Source of the DNA: Candidatus Bathyarchaeota archaeon
GTDB lineage: Archaea > Thermoproteota > Bathyarchaeia > TCS64
NCBI GenBank assembly: GCA_020346605.1
Contig: CP070784.1
Span: 1,051,947 to 1,115,946 of the forward strand
Direction of reading: 5' to 3'
Length of the DNA: 64,000 nt
Shown here: positions 7,997 through 17,340 of the stretch, in pieces
Numbering within the stretch: position 1 is the stretch's first letter
Layout of the letters: the number at the start of each line of letters is the position of its first letter
Notes under the pieces: model-generated
What the model was told of the DNA's origin: nothing
What the model saw: only the letters and a program-made list of their open reading frames with translations
Databases searched by the model: none
Made by a program: the position numbers and the translations under genes

Positions 7997-9391
7997 TCAC
8001 TTCTTTCTCAGGAAGAAGAACGCCGCCGCCCCGACAACAGCCAGACCCACGACGGCTGCGATCATCACTATGCTGCCTGACCCTGGCTCAGACGACGTTA
8101 CGTCGAGGCTCACTTGGTCCAGGCTCTCGGCGTTGTCGAACTCCCACACTACCCTGTCGGCCTCCTCAGAGACTGGGTTGCTCCCCGCCGGGGAGGATAT
8201 GACTACGCTCTCGCCGCCGATGGAACCCCCCTCCAGGATGAGCATGAAGTCCTCCGGGGGGCTCTCCTCCGTTAGGTACTGGAGGAACTCCGTGAATGCG
8301 TTGAGGGAGGGGGGCACCATCCCCAGATCCCTCAGATCGAAGCCCGAGTTCACCGTGCCGTCTGTCGCCTCGTAGTCGGCCTCGAAGTGCAGGTCCCTGA
8401 CGCTGAAGACGGTGGGCCAGAGGAACTCGTTTATCATGGCGACGTCCTCGTCGTCCAGTGAGCCCTCCTGGAGCACCTCGGTGAGCATAGACTCCTTGAG
8501 CACGTTGAGCTGCTCGTCGACGTCGCCCACGACCGTCGCCTCGGAGCTCGCCTCGAAGGTGAAGCTATCCTTGACGTAGACCAGGCTCGAGGAGTAGGAC
8601 TCCACCTCGACGACGGAGATCTCCCCGAAGTCGTATCCCTCCTCGGTGTACACGAGGCCCATGTTGTCCATGGCTGCCCTGATCCCCTTCTGGAAGTCCC
8701 CTCCTATACTCGCCTCGATCGCGAAGGTGGTGGAGACGGGGCCCATCTCGCTGCTGACGAGCTCCAGCCTGCTTAAGCTCAGCTCCCCGTCAGAGTTCTC
8801 GGCTACCTGTGAGGCCAGCATAGTCTCCATCAGCGGGAACATCATGAGCATCTGCTCGATCTCCTCCTGGGGATAGATGACATAGTACAGTGTGGCGCTC
8901 ACGGAGAGGTCTATCGTGCCGGTGAAGGGCGGCTCGACGAGGTTGGACTCCAGGGTTCCGTCGAGGGCGATGTACCCGGGGTAGTCGACATGGATGTAGA
9001 CAACCTGGCTGGTGCTGTCTCCCTGACTCTCCACCTCCAGCTCAAGGTTCGCCAGCTCTGAGGCCTCTTCCGGTCTCATCTCCAAGGAGAGGTCGAAGGA
9101 GATGTCTGTTCTTCCCTCGGTGGCGGTCTCAAGGTCCAGCAACATCTGGTAGTTACGGACCAGGTCGCTGAACCCCCATTGATAGCGTTCTTGGGTGAAG
9201 CTGCCCTGGGCCCGTATCACGATGCTCTCGTCGGGCAGGATCTGGAATGTAATGTGATTGTCGTACTGGGAGTCCGCGGCCGATGCAAGCCCTAGCGGGT
9301 TCAGTCCGGCCGCCAACACCGCCGCCAACGTCAGTGGCACTAAAAATGCTTTCACTCTCTTGAACATCCCCAAATTTCTCCGGTTAGACAT
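7997..9391 (-). CDS. Secreted, C-terminally membrane-anchored surface protein
   Basis: The 464-aa product has a Sec signal peptide (residues about 10-40, hydrophobic stretch FLVPLTLAAVLAAGLNPLGL then ASAADS). A long acidic, beta-rich ectodomain follows. The C-terminus is a single membrane helix ending in FFFLRKK. This gives a type I surface protein anchored by its tail. The ectodomain repeats short Ser/Glu/Val-rich strands and has no catalytic motif that I recognise. The ATG at 9391 or the in-frame ATG at 9367 (MFKRVKAF) could be the start. It is transcribed away from the zinc-ribbon gene at 9548. Confidence 0.65.
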   Translation of the reverse strand: MSNRRNLGMFKRVKAFLVPLTLAAVLAAGLNPLGLASAADSQYDNHITFQILPDESIVIRAQGSFTQERYQWGFSDLVRNYQMLLDLETATEGRTDISFDLSLEMRPEEASELANLELEVESQGDSTSQVVYIHVDYPGYIALDGTLESNLVEPPFTGTIDLSVSATLYYVIYPQEEIEQMLMMFPLMETMLASQVAENSDGELSLSRLELVSSEMGPVSTTFAIEASIGGDFQKGIRAAMDNMGLVYTEEGYDFGEISVVEVESYSSSLVYVKDSFTFEASSEATVVGDVDEQLNVLKESMLTEVLQEGSLDDEDVAMINEFLWPTVFSVRDLHFEADYEATDGTVNSGFDLRDLGMVPPSLNAFTEFLQYLTEESPPEDFMLILEGGSIGGESVVISSPAGSNPVSEEADRVVWEFDNAESLDQVSLDVTSSEPGSGSIVMIAAVVGLAVVGAAAFFFLRKK

Positions 9392-9547
9392 GGTTGTAAT
9401 GTACCTACTGGAAGATATTAACGTACTTATCCGACTGGCCGAGCAGAGAAACAGGAATACGGGTTAAACTTTTCCCTCAATGGCGTACGCTCGCTAATAC
9501 TCTTATATCTTCATTCATATGTCTGTTTTTCACAGGAGACGACCGTC

Positions 9548-9907
9548 ATGGTCTACTGCACAAAATGTGGGACTCAGAACGAGGATGGGGCCTCCAACTG
9601 CGTGAGCTGTGGGGCCTCCCTCAGGGTGTCCCGGCGAGTGAGGAGGGGCTGGGAGGAAGAGATCGAGGTGCGCGCGGAGGAGTTCGGGGAGAGGGCGGAG
9701 GAGTTCGGCAGACGAATGGAGGCCGAGTGCTTCGGCCTGCCCCGAGGGAACTCGATCATCGGGGTCCTCATAGGTCTCGCCATCATCCTCGTGGGAGTTC
9801 GCGAGCTCCTCGGCTGGAGCATCGACCTCGGGCCCTTCGCAGCCATTGTGGTGGGCGTCCTCATCATCGCAGGAGCCCTTTACAGGCAGAGTCAGGGGAG
9901 ACCCTGA
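9548..9907 (+). CDS. Zinc-ribbon membrane protein
   Basis: The 119-aa protein starts with a zinc ribbon (CTKCGTQNEDGASNCVSCG, residues 4-22). A charged helical linker with repeated AEEFGER units follows, then two membrane helices near the C-terminus (SIIGVLIGLAIILVGVREL and FAAIVVGVLIIAGALY). This arrangement is common in archaea, and the function is unknown. A GGAG sequence lies about 8 nt before the ATG. A GC-dinucleotide tract starts 2 nt after the stop. Confidence 0.7.
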   Translation: MVYCTKCGTQNEDGASNCVSCGASLRVSRRVRRGWEEEIEVRAEEFGERAEEFGRRMEAECFGLPRGNSIIGVLIGLAIILVGVRELLGWSIDLGPFAAIVVGVLIIAGALYRQSQGRP

Positions 9908-10255
9908 TCGCGCGCCCTCCTTTTTCAGGCGACCACACGTCGTCGATGGATTCCTAGGAAGGATGAGCTAGATTTTCTTCAATCTTAACGACGTTTTCGT
10001 ACCTGACGATGTAGTTTACATGGCTTTTTCGTCCTGGTTCATCTCCGCCTCTCATCGATTCATATCCTCAAAATCCGTATAAACTCCAAGGATGATTGCT
10101 CTGGATCCGTGTGAAGGTCAGCACCCCCATAGAGTTGGTCGCAGAAGCCTCCACAACGCGCACTGTGGGTAACCAAATTCTACTGTCGCCCCACATTGAT
10201 GTTTACTCAAAATCCGTGTTCGCGCTCTTTTCCCCGCATGCAACTCGCAAGGGTG
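9908..10255. other. Intergenic stretch of about 350 bp
   Basis: I see no gene here. It holds a GC tract (9909-9915), a 12-bp direct repeat CTCAAAATCCGT (10067-10078 and 10206-10217) and AT-rich sequence. The flanking genes end towards each other, so part of it presumably serves as terminator. Confidence 0.4.
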
Positions 10256-11791
10256 CTATTTGTAAGGCGACATCGTGACTGGATTGAGGAGGGCCACGGT
10301 GGGCGCGTAGTCGTCCGTTAACAATGGTGAATCCGCCGTGTCGATCTCCCAGTCGACGAGGTTCCGTGTATAAGCCGCCAAGGTTTCACCCCTCAGAGGG
10401 GCCTCCTCGGCCATGGTTTGGAGATCTTCTTTCTCGAATCTGGTCTCTGTTTCGGTCGCGATCAGAATGATGTTCTGGACCCATGAAAGTGAGACGTCCC
10501 TGGTGGTGAACAGGTAGATCTGCGGGAACACCTCGCCGATGGTCTTGTATTCGGCCACGAGGAGGTTGGAGGTGTCTCCTATGAGCGACGAGATGAGGTT
10601 GGATATCACGACCCCGTTGGGGTTCAGGTGGTCGGCTAAGACCTCGAAGAACTCACGGGTCATGAGGTGAAACGGTACATAGGTCTTCGAGTACGCGTCA
10701 AGGACTATGAGGTCGTATCTGCCGGCTCTGACCAGGAACGCCCTCCCATCCCCCACGTAGACCCCTAGGCGCGGGTCGTCTGGCACCCCGAAGTACTTCC
10801 TGGCCGTGTTCACGACCTCAGGGTCTATCTCCACGACGTCGACGGTAATGTTGGGGTACTGCTCCAGAAACTGCTTGGGCCCCGAGAATCCTCCTCCGCC
10901 TACGAACAGCACACTCTCTATCTCAGGGTTCAAGACGAAGCCCAGGTTGAAGTAATCGGTGTACATGTAGACCGCTCTGTCAGATCCGTTGAGGTAATAG
11001 GCGCTGTGGGGCAGGTTGTTCAGGTAGAGGGTTCTGATGCCCCGGTTCCTGTTGTCGACGACGGTCAGGGAGCTGTAGGCCGTATCCTTCCGGTAGACAA
11101 CGGTCCCTGCGAAGATGGACAGGGATCCCCGAAGAAAGGGGGTCGAGGGGAGCAGCAGGACGACCACCATGAAGAGAACAGTGGAGAGCCTCTGATTCCA
11201 GGCCAGCCCTAGGAGAGCTGCGGCCATCAAGACTAGGCTAAGCGCGAACAGTATGGACTTGACGCCGAAACTGGGGATCAGGACGAAGACGGTGAAGAAA
11301 GTGCCGAATATGCTGCCCCCGGTCGACACGGAGTACAGGCTCCCTGAGACGCCGCCGATGTTCTTCAGGCTGCTTGCAGCGAGCCTCAGGGCGTATGGTG
11401 AGACCATGCCAAGTAGCGTAGTGGGAGCCGCTAGGAGTATCAGAGAAGCCAGCACCGGTCCGAATCGCTCACCGAGGCCCGAGTACAGCACAGTCTCCAG
11501 GACGGTGTTTGAGAACATGGAGATGGGAACAATAAACGCCCCCGCTGTGAGGATTATGAGCGAGAAGGTTCTGAAACTCGGCTCTTTATCGGCGAACCTT
11601 CCCCCGAGGTAGTATCCCAAGGCGAGTGAGGTCATTACGACTCCGATCAGACTGCCCCAGACGAAGACGCTGTCCCCGAAGAAGGGCGCAAGGAGCCTAC
11701 TACCTACCATCTCCAGCGCCATGACGACCGCACCCGATACGAACACGTCCAGTCTAATACTCCAGAGGGAGCCCTGATCGCGTAACCCCAT
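10256..11791 (-). CDS. Membrane-bound spermidine-synthase-like protein
   Basis: The 511-aa protein fuses about 7-8 membrane helices (residues 10-235) to a class I methyltransferase-fold domain of the polyamine aminopropyltransferase family. The C-terminal domain has the nucleotide-binding glycine motif VLFVGGGGFSG, the acidic residue after strand 2 in VEIDPEVV, GDGRAFL, and LIVLDAY where the catalytic Asp lies. Fused proteins of this type are widespread in bacteria and archaea, and few have been tested for polyamine synthesis. The ATG at 11791 lies 128 bp from the divergent DUF3795 start. Confidence 0.8.
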   Translation of the reverse strand: MGLRDQGSLWSIRLDVFVSGAVVMALEMVGSRLLAPFFGDSVFVWGSLIGVVMTSLALGYYLGGRFADKEPSFRTFSLIILTAGAFIVPISMFSNTVLETVLYSGLGERFGPVLASLILLAAPTTLLGMVSPYALRLAASSLKNIGGVSGSLYSVSTGGSIFGTFFTVFVLIPSFGVKSILFALSLVLMAAALLGLAWNQRLSTVLFMVVVLLLPSTPFLRGSLSIFAGTVVYRKDTAYSSLTVVDNRNRGIRTLYLNNLPHSAYYLNGSDRAVYMYTDYFNLGFVLNPEIESVLFVGGGGFSGPKQFLEQYPNITVDVVEIDPEVVNTARKYFGVPDDPRLGVYVGDGRAFLVRAGRYDLIVLDAYSKTYVPFHLMTREFFEVLADHLNPNGVVISNLISSLIGDTSNLLVAEYKTIGEVFPQIYLFTTRDVSLSWVQNIILIATETETRFEKEDLQTMAEEAPLRGETLAAYTRNLVDWEIDTADSPLLTDDYAPTVALLNPVTMSPYK

Positions 11792-11918
11792 TATGAGACC
11801 AGATCATGAATCGAGTCATTATTAGTTTTCTACGCGCGCCAGGTTTACAGTGGAACCTCGTCTCCGAGCGGGTATGTGTCAATACTTAAAAGGCCATTCG
11901 GACAAGTCGACTAACGCC

Positions 11919-12365
11919 ATGAAAGAAGGGGACTTCAATCAAGTCAAAGATCAGGCTGGCCCCTGCGGTATAGCGTGTGGAGCGTGTGTCCTGGGGAACG
12001 GTACCATTGCGGAAACGGCTGAGAAGACCAAGGAGCACATCACGGGGTACGGGATAAAGGAGTGGGCTCCTGCGACCCCTGGTGGCGGCGACCTCAACTG
12101 GGCTGAGACCGAGAGGACGCTGGATTGGATGATCCAGAACGCCAACTGTGCTGGCTGCGAGAGGGGAGGCGGCCCCCCTGACTGCGCTATCAGGACCTGC
12201 TCGGGTGACAAAGGCTTCGAGCTGTGCAGTCAGTGTGACGGACTGGACGACTGCTCCGAGTTCGACTGGCTGCAGGACTACGGTAAGACGCTCAAAGGGA
12301 TTCTAAGGGACAACAGAGGATTATCAAAAGAGGAATACGTGGAAAGACAATTAGCTAATTCGTAA
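11919..12365 (+). CDS. DUF3795 family cysteine-rich protein
   Basis: The 148-aa protein opens with CGIACGACVLG and contains further Cys clusters (NCAGCERGGGPPDC, CSGDKGFELCSQC, DDC). This is the DUF3795 pattern, thought to bind a metal or Fe-S cluster. I chose the ATG at 11919 because the box CTTAAAA (11885-11891) lies about 30 nt upstream. The longer frame from 11850 would run through this promoter. A second DUF3795 gene is at 34431. The function is unknown. Confidence 0.75.
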   Translation: MKEGDFNQVKDQAGPCGIACGACVLGNGTIAETAEKTKEHITGYGIKEWAPATPGGGDLNWAETERTLDWMIQNANCAGCERGGGPPDCAIRTCSGDKGFELCSQCDGLDDCSEFDWLQDYGKTLKGILRDNRGLSKEEYVERQLANS

Positions 12366-12431
12366 TAATCTATACCACCAAGCACGCAAGCCAAGAACAG
12401 GAAACATGCACCCGTGTGACTACGTTAAGGG

Positions 12432-12570
12432 ATGACTGAAAACGCCGTTAGGACCGCCTGCCCCAGGGACTGCTACGATCCCTGCTCCCTCAGGGTCACC
12501 GTTGAGGGCGGGAAGATCATCAGGGTCGAGGGAGGCCCAGAGCCTCATCATGTCGGGGGAAGCCCAGGCT
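12432..12570 (+). pseudogene. Remnant of a molybdopterin oxidoreductase N-terminus, copy 1
   Basis: About 40 codons from the ATG at 12432 encode the 4Fe-4S N-terminus of a molybdopterin oxidoreductase: RTACPRDCYDPCSLRV, then KIIRVEGGPEPHHVGG. The Cys spacing CxxxCxxxC is typical of that family. The homology stops there and the frame runs on into sequence antisense to the ThuA gene. The rest of the gene (normally 600 aa or more) is absent. A second, more decayed copy is at 17341. Confidence 0.65.
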
Positions 12571-12650
12571 ATCGGCGGAGGCCCCTTCTTCAACTCGACA
12601 ATGGTCAAGCTGAGGTCTTCACGGGGTTAGCCCCACTACGCCAACCTGAT

Positions 12651-12660
12651 TGCGCGCGCA
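12651..12660. repeat. TGCGCGCGCA palindrome, copy 2 of 4
   Basis: An exact copy lies between the molybdopterin-oxidoreductase remnant and the 3' end of the ThuA gene. Confidence 0.7.
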
Positions 12661-12670
12661 CACTGATAAA

Positions 12671-13408
12671 TCATGGAAGCTCTTCTATCGGCTTCACGTT
12701 TCCCAACACCGGTCTCGACCTCTCAACCGGTGCAGCCCAGCGAGTCGCGTTCTCGATCACCCTCAGCACGTTGGTGTCATGGTAGATCGGGTAGGACTCA
12801 TGCCCGGGGCTGAAGTAGAAGATCTTCCCCATGCCCCGGTAGAAGCAGCATCCGCTCCTGAAAACTTCACCCCCTTTGAACCAGCTGATGAAGACGAGCT
12901 CGTCGGGGCTGGGTATGCCGAAGGGCTCCCCGTACATCTCCGCGTGCTCTAACTCGAAGTAGTCTCCGATCCCCTCGGCGATAGGGTGCCCCTCCGACAC
13001 CACCCACAGGCGCTCCCTCTCGCCAGCCTCACGCCACTTAAGGTTGCAGTGGGTCCCCATCAGGCGCTTGAAGATCCGGGAGAAGTGGGCCGAGTGGAGA
13101 ACGATCAGCCCCATGCCGTCGTAGATTACCCTCCGGTATACCCTGTCGACGACGGCGTCGCTCACCTCCTCGTGCCTCATGTGCCCCCACCAGGTGAGGA
13201 CATCGGTCTCCGAGAGCATATCGTCTGTCAGGCCGTGCTCCGGCTCGTCCATCGTGGCGGTCCGGACGTCGAGGCCGGGTCTGCCCCTGAGGTACCCAGC
13301 GATGGCTCCGTGTATCCCCTCCGGGTAGATCTCGGCGATCTCGGGGTCCTTCTTCTCGTGCATGAACTCGTTCCAGACCGTGACACGGGTCTTACTCCTC
13401 AATCTCAT
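12671..13408 (-). CDS. ThuA domain protein (trehalose-utilisation family)
   Basis: The 245-aa protein belongs to the class I glutamine-amidotransferase-like ThuA family: [14 protein letters not shown] at the N-terminus, [14 protein letters not shown], and [10 protein letters not shown] in the position of the nucleophile-elbow strand, with a later FSPGHESYP. ThuA proteins occur in sugar-utilisation clusters and act on oxidised disaccharide derivatives in some bacteria. Here it is the last gene of a minus-strand cluster with a Gfo/Idh oxidoreductase and a sugar isomerase. The ATG at 13408 is preferred to the GTG directly before it. Confidence 0.82.
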   Translation of the reverse strand: MRLRSKTRVTVWNEFMHEKKDPEIAEIYPEGIHGAIAGYLRGRPGLDVRTATMDEPEHGLTDDMLSETDVLTWWGHMRHEEVSDAVVDRVYRRVIYDGMGLIVLHSAHFSRIFKRLMGTHCNLKWREAGERERLWVVSEGHPIAEGIGDYFELEHAEMYGEPFGIPSPDELVFISWFKGGEVFRSGCCFYRGMGKIFYFSPGHESYPIYHDTNVLRVIENATRWAAPVERSRPVLGNVKPIEELP

Positions 13409-13438
13409 CACCTTCGCATCTGATTATCGGCTTGGAGC

Positions 13439-14491
13439 CTACACCTCGTCCGAGGATACCACGCCGCCTTCCTGGCTCGACTTCAAGATCATGTCCAGGG
13501 CCCTCTGGAGGCCGAGCATCTCCTCCGGTCGGGTCAGGGGCTCCCCATCCTCCAGGATGCATTCGACGAAGTGGCTCATCGCCACGAGGTAGGGATCGAC
13601 CTCGTCGAAGTGGATCTTCTTATCGACGTGCCCCCCTTCTTCGGTCGTGTAGATCGTCATCGACTCGAGATCCAGGCCCGCCTTCTCTCCCATCAGCGTC
13701 ACGGTCCTCCTCGGCTCCTTGATGTGGGAGGCCCAGCTCACCTCGAAGGAGACGGAGGCCCCGTTCCCCATCTTCAGGAGTGCAGTGGCCAGGTCCTCCA
13801 CATCGAAGTACCCCTCGGGCTCGGGCTTCCCCCATCCGCTCAGGCCCCTCTTCTCCGGCCCGAACTTGGCGTAGCTCGTGGCGTAGGCCGCCGCCGGCTC
13901 GAAGTTTGACATGAGCCAGAGGGTGAGGTCCAGCACGTGGACGCCGATGTCGTAGATGGGGCCGGCCCCGGCGTCCTTCTTCCTCGTGAACCAGCTGCCC
14001 CACCCGGGGACCCCGCTCCTCCTGATCCACCCGCATTTAGCGTAGTAGACCTCACCGAGCTCGCCGTCGGCCGCGTGGCGCTTCAGGGCTTGGACGTCAC
14101 CGCGGAACCTGCTCTGGAGCCCGATGAGCAGCTTCCCCCCGCTCCTCTTGGCTGCCTCGACCATCCTCGTCGCCTCCGACAGGTTCACAGCCATCGGCTT
14201 CTCGCAGTAGATATGCTTCCCGGCCTCGAAAGCCTCGACCGTGACCGTCGAGTGGAGCCTGTTCGGGAGGCACACGACGACGGCCTCAACGTCATCCTGC
14301 CTCAGCAGCCGCCCGTACTCCCTGTGCAGGCTCTTCTTGGGCAGCCCCGCCTCGACACCAAAACTCTCAAGGGCTTGCGGGTTCACGTCGCAGCCAGCCA
14401 CGACCCTCGCTGAACTCAATTCAAGGAGCCGCTTCAGGTGGTGGAGGCCTATGCTACCACACCCGATCACCCCGACCCCGACCTCTCTCAA
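13439..14491 (-). CDS. Gfo/Idh/MocA family oxidoreductase
   Basis: The 350-aa NAD(P)-dependent dehydrogenase shows the Rossmann motif VIGCGSIGLHHLKRL at the N-terminus and the family motif CEKPMAVNL near residue 98. GPIYDIGVHVLDL supplies the catalytic His. Substrates of the family are inositols, sugar acids and amino sugars. The substrate here is unknown, but the ThuA and isomerase neighbours suggest a keto-sugar or polyol pathway. The apparent start is a TTG at 14491. A gap of 30 bp separates it from ThuA, so they are probably one transcript. Confidence 0.85.
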   Translation of the reverse strand: MREVGVGVIGCGSIGLHHLKRLLELSSARVVAGCDVNPQALESFGVEAGLPKKSLHREYGRLLRQDDVEAVVVCLPNRLHSTVTVEAFEAGKHIYCEKPMAVNLSEATRMVEAAKRSGGKLLIGLQSRFRGDVQALKRHAADGELGEVYYAKCGWIRRSGVPGWGSWFTRKKDAGAGPIYDIGVHVLDLTLWLMSNFEPAAAYATSYAKFGPEKRGLSGWGKPEPEGYFDVEDLATALLKMGNGASVSFEVSWASHIKEPRRTVTLMGEKAGLDLESMTIYTTEEGGHVDKKIHFDEVDPYLVAMSHFVECILEDGEPLTRPEEMLGLQRALDMILKSSQEGGVVSSDEV

Positions 14492-14579
14492 AGATCAGAC
14501 CTCCAACGATTCAGTCTGAGCTTTAACTATAAAACAGTGATTTCAGAGAGACGGCGAAGATCGGAGAACTCCATTGCTG

Positions 14580-14588
14580 TAAAAAAGG
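14580..14588 (-). terminator. T-tract after the sugar isomerase gene
   Basis: On the minus strand, CCTTTTTTA lies about 15 nt after the stop of the gene at 14602. A T-run of this kind is the usual archaeal intrinsic terminator. Confidence 0.4.
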
Positions 14589-14601
14589 TGATGAGTGGTG
14601 A

Positions 14602-15363
14602 CTAGCGCATCATCTCGTCGAGGTTCTCCTTGCAGCGCCTGGCGCTCTCGATAGGCGTCAGTGGGTACCTCTCCTGTTCGACGATGTACCACTCCGTGCC
14701 ACCCACGGCCTCGCAAAGCGAGAAGAACCGGCTCCAGTCCATCTCCCCCTCTCCGATCAGCGCCTTCTCGTTCACCGACGAGAACGCCTTGAGGTGCACC
14801 GTGGTCGCTCGGCCGGGATAGCGTTTCAGGATCTCCAGCACCCCCTCCACGCTGACCCCGCCGGACATCGCGTTCCCGGCGTCGAGCTGCATCACGACCT
14901 CAGAGTGGGCCGCCCCGAAGACCGTGTCCCAGGGCAGCTCCCCCTCCATTGGCTGGAACTCGATCGCGTGGTTATGGTAGCCCACCCTCATCCCTTCAGC
15001 CTTCAACCTCTCGGCGATGTCGTTCAGCAGCCTGGCAGCCTCGAGCCACGAGGCCCTGGACCCCCTCCTCTCCTCAGGCAGCGAGGGGACGACGAGGAAT
15101 CGGTTGCCCAGGGCGCGGTTGAACTCTATGGACCTATCCAGCTCTCTCCCGATGAGGGTGTCTATGCCGACGTGTGTCCCCGCGACCCTGAGCCCCAGTT
15201 CGTCGAGCATCCCCCTCAGCTCCTCCGCGCTCCTGCCGTGATACCCAGCGAACTCCACCCCATCGTATCCCATGTCCACCACGGCCTCGAGGGTCCCCTC
15301 CAGGTCGCGGGCGCAGTCCTCGCGAACAGAATAGAGCTGGAGGGCGATCGGTATGTCTACCAT
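14602..15363 (-). CDS. Sugar phosphate isomerase/epimerase family protein
   Basis: The 253-aa TIM-barrel protein belongs to the xylose isomerase-like AP endonuclease 2 superfamily. Evidence is IALQLYSVREDCARDLEGTL at the start, GYDGVEFAGYHG, metal ligands in GTHVGIDTL, GYHNHAIEF, VVMQLDAGNA and a final EQERYPLTP. These positions match the divalent-metal site of inosose isomerases and related enzymes. It is divergent from the second Gfo/Idh gene, with only 40 bp between the starts, so the two share a promoter region. Confidence 0.85.
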   Translation of the reverse strand: MVDIPIALQLYSVREDCARDLEGTLEAVVDMGYDGVEFAGYHGRSAEELRGMLDELGLRVAGTHVGIDTLIGRELDRSIEFNRALGNRFLVVPSLPEERRGSRASWLEAARLLNDIAERLKAEGMRVGYHNHAIEFQPMEGELPWDTVFGAAHSEVVMQLDAGNAMSGGVSVEGVLEILKRYPGRATTVHLKAFSSVNEKALIGEGEMDWSRFFSLCEAVGGTEWYIVEQERYPLTPIESARRCKENLDEMMR

Positions 15364-15403
15364 CTTCCCTATCCCACCTATCGTGCAATTCTTTAATTGT
15401 CGT

Positions 15404-16660
15404 ATGGAATTTAAGGTCGAGGGTCAAGCATTGGACAAGCTGGGCGTCGGTTTTATTGGGTCGGGGTTCGTCGCTGGCTTCCACGCCGAGGCGTTTAAAG
15501 GCGTTAGAGACGCTGAGATAACGGCCGTCTACAACGTCAGAGAGGAGAGCGCTAGAGCTCTAACCTCAAAGATCGATGAGCTGGGCGTGGGTAAACCCGA
15601 GGTCTACACGGATCTCAGGGAGATGCTCTCGGAGGGGTCGGTCAACGCTGTCTGGATACTCAACCCCAACTTCGTGAGGCTGGAGGTCGTCGAGGTCATA
15701 GCGGAGGAGGCCGCCCAGGGGAGGAACGACCTGGTGGGGGTCTGCTGCGAGAAGCCCCTTGCCAGGACCGCCGAAGAGGCGGAGAAGATGGTCGAGCTGG
15801 TCGAGAAGGCTGGCCTCCTGCACGGGTACCTGGAGAATCAGGTCTTCGCCCCAGGCGTGGCCAGGGGGAAGGAGGCGGTCTGGAGGTACGGCGCCAGATA
15901 CGCCGGCAGGCCCTATCTCGCTAGGGCTGCCGAGGAGCACGGAGGCCCCCACAGGAATTGGTTCTGGGACCCGAGGCTCTCCGGGGGAGGGGTCCTGTTG
16001 GATATGGCCTGCCACAGCCTCGAGGCCGACCGGTACCTGCTGTCTGATCCCGACAAGCCGAAGGAGGCGCTGAAGCCTGTGTCGGTCCAGTCAACGATAG
16101 CTTCGCTGAAGTGGACCAGGGAGCCCTACGTTTCAAGGCTCAAAGCCGACTTCGGCGTGGACTACGGAGAGACCCCCGCGGAGGACTACGCCCTGACCCT
16201 GGTGTCGTACGAGGACGAGGATGGGGGTTTGGTCCTCTCCGAGGCCAGGACCTCTTGGAGCTTCATCGGTCCGGGGCTGAGGCTCACATTCGAGGTGCTG
16301 GGCCCGGAGTACTCGATATCGATAAACAGTCTGCAGCAGGAGCTCAACGTGTTCTTCAGCCGGGGTGTGGTGATGCCGCCCTCTGAGGAGTTTGTCGAGA
16401 AGCAGGCCGCGGAGCAGGGGCTGATGCCGATGGTGCCGAACGAGGCGATCGCTTACGGGTACCAGGACGAGGACCGTCACATGGTGGAGTCGTTCCTGAG
16501 GGGCGAGATGCCGGAGGAGGACTGGAGGGATGGGCTGCTGGTCGCCCGGCTGATGATGACGGCGTACAAGTCGGCTGAGGAGGGGAGTAAACTGAGCTTC
16601 GATCCCAAGGCTCTGAAAGGCTATAAGCCAAAAGTAGCCTCTGGCGATTGGAGACCCTAA
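15404..16660 (+). CDS. Gfo/Idh/MocA family oxidoreductase
   Basis: The 418-aa protein is a second dehydrogenase of this family, with VGFIGSGFVAGFHAEAF as the Rossmann motif and CCEKPLARTAEEAE. The conserved GGGVLLDMACHSLE stretch carries the catalytic His. It is longer than the paralogue at 13439 and only distantly similar. The ATG at 15404 was chosen over the upstream frame start at 15353, which overlaps the divergent gene. CTTTAATTG about 15-20 nt upstream could be a TATA box. A GC tract begins 8 nt after the stop. Confidence 0.85.
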   Translation: MEFKVEGQALDKLGVGFIGSGFVAGFHAEAFKGVRDAEITAVYNVREESARALTSKIDELGVGKPEVYTDLREMLSEGSVNAVWILNPNFVRLEVVEVIAEEAAQGRNDLVGVCCEKPLARTAEEAEKMVELVEKAGLLHGYLENQVFAPGVARGKEAVWRYGARYAGRPYLARAAEEHGGPHRNWFWDPRLSGGGVLLDMACHSLEADRYLLSDPDKPKEALKPVSVQSTIASLKWTREPYVSRLKADFGVDYGETPAEDYALTLVSYEDEDGGLVLSEARTSWSFIGPGLRLTFEVLGPEYSISINSLQQELNVFFSRGVVMPPSEEFVEKQAAEQGLMPMVPNEAIAYGYQDEDRHMVESFLRGEMPEEDWRDGLLVARLMMTAYKSAEEGSKLSFDPKALKGYKPKVASGDWRP

Positions 16661-16663
16661 TCT

Positions 16664-16867
16664 CTACCGCGCGCGGCGTGACGACGCCTGTGCAAGTTCC
16701 GGGTCTGCTTCTTCCTCCTTGGCGAGGTATGGGGCGGTCCGCGTGGCCTTGTGAACGTGCTCGAAGTCGTAGGCGGAGTCCTCTACAAAGTCAAGGGAGA
16801 CCTTGATCACACGCTCACATCGATTTGTCCAGTGGCTACATATTGGGGAAAGGTTCCTTAGATCCAT
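16664..16867 (-). CDS. Possible 67-aa small protein
   Basis: The frame overlaps the end of the DUF1801-like gene by 10 bp and reads like protein in the middle (FVEDSAYDFEHVHKATRTA). It ends in SRRAR at a GC-dinucleotide tract (16668-16675). I do not recognise it. It could be a small coupled gene, or the tail of a decayed one. Confidence 0.3.
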   Translation of the reverse strand: MDLRNLSPICSHWTNRCERVIKVSLDFVEDSAYDFEHVHKATRTAPYLAKEEEADPELAQASSRRAR

Positions 16868-17244
16868 CCCCTCTGCTTGTACAGCTGGTATCCTATCTCA
16901 AGGGCTTCCTCGATCTGGGCAACGAGCTCGTCGTCGAGTTCCTTGATGCGGAAACAGGACTTCCCCTTCAGGAGCTTCAGCAGCTCCGGCTTGAACACCT
17001 CCTCCAGCCGGGTGTCCACGTATATGGGCATGTAGTACAGCCCCACCCACTTGCTCTGGATGATGATCCCCGCGAAGTAGACCTCCTTTCTCTTCCTGCC
17101 ATCGATGACGATCTCCTTGACGGACCAGAGGTCGTACTTACTGTCGAGGTCGAACTTCGGCTTCAGGGCGTTCTCGTATCTCTTGAGGATCTCCTTTAGC
17201 CTGATGAATACAGCAACGAGTTCCTCCTGCACGCCTGTCCCCAC
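16858..17244 (-). CDS. DUF1801-like (YdhG fold) protein
   Basis: The 128-aa protein resembles DUF1801 proteins: a helical N-terminus, then YDLWSVKEIVIDGRKRKEVY, FAGIIIQSKWVGLYYMP and a C-terminal LLKGKSCFRIKELDDEL. The family includes an iron-binding frataxin-like protein in bacteria, but most members are uncharacterised. The start appears to be a GTG at 17244. It stands between the sugar cluster and a gene relic. Confidence 0.6.
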   Translation of the reverse strand: MGTGVQEELVAVFIRLKEILKRYENALKPKFDLDSKYDLWSVKEIVIDGRKRKEVYFAGIIIQSKWVGLYYMPIYVDTRLEEVFKPELLKLLKGKSCFRIKELDDELVAQIEEALEIGYQLYKQRGWI

Positions 17245-17340
17245 ATCGATCTTGGGCGTCGTTTAATATAACTCGCTTGAATTCCCAGAACAGGCGAATT
17301 GAGACCGTACCTCTGGCTCAGGAATTACCTATAAACCCTT

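Noticed and set aside
10096-10278. 60-aa plus-strand frame in the spacer after the zinc-ribbon gene
   Set aside because: It overlaps the end of the convergent gene at 10256 and shows no protein-like pattern.
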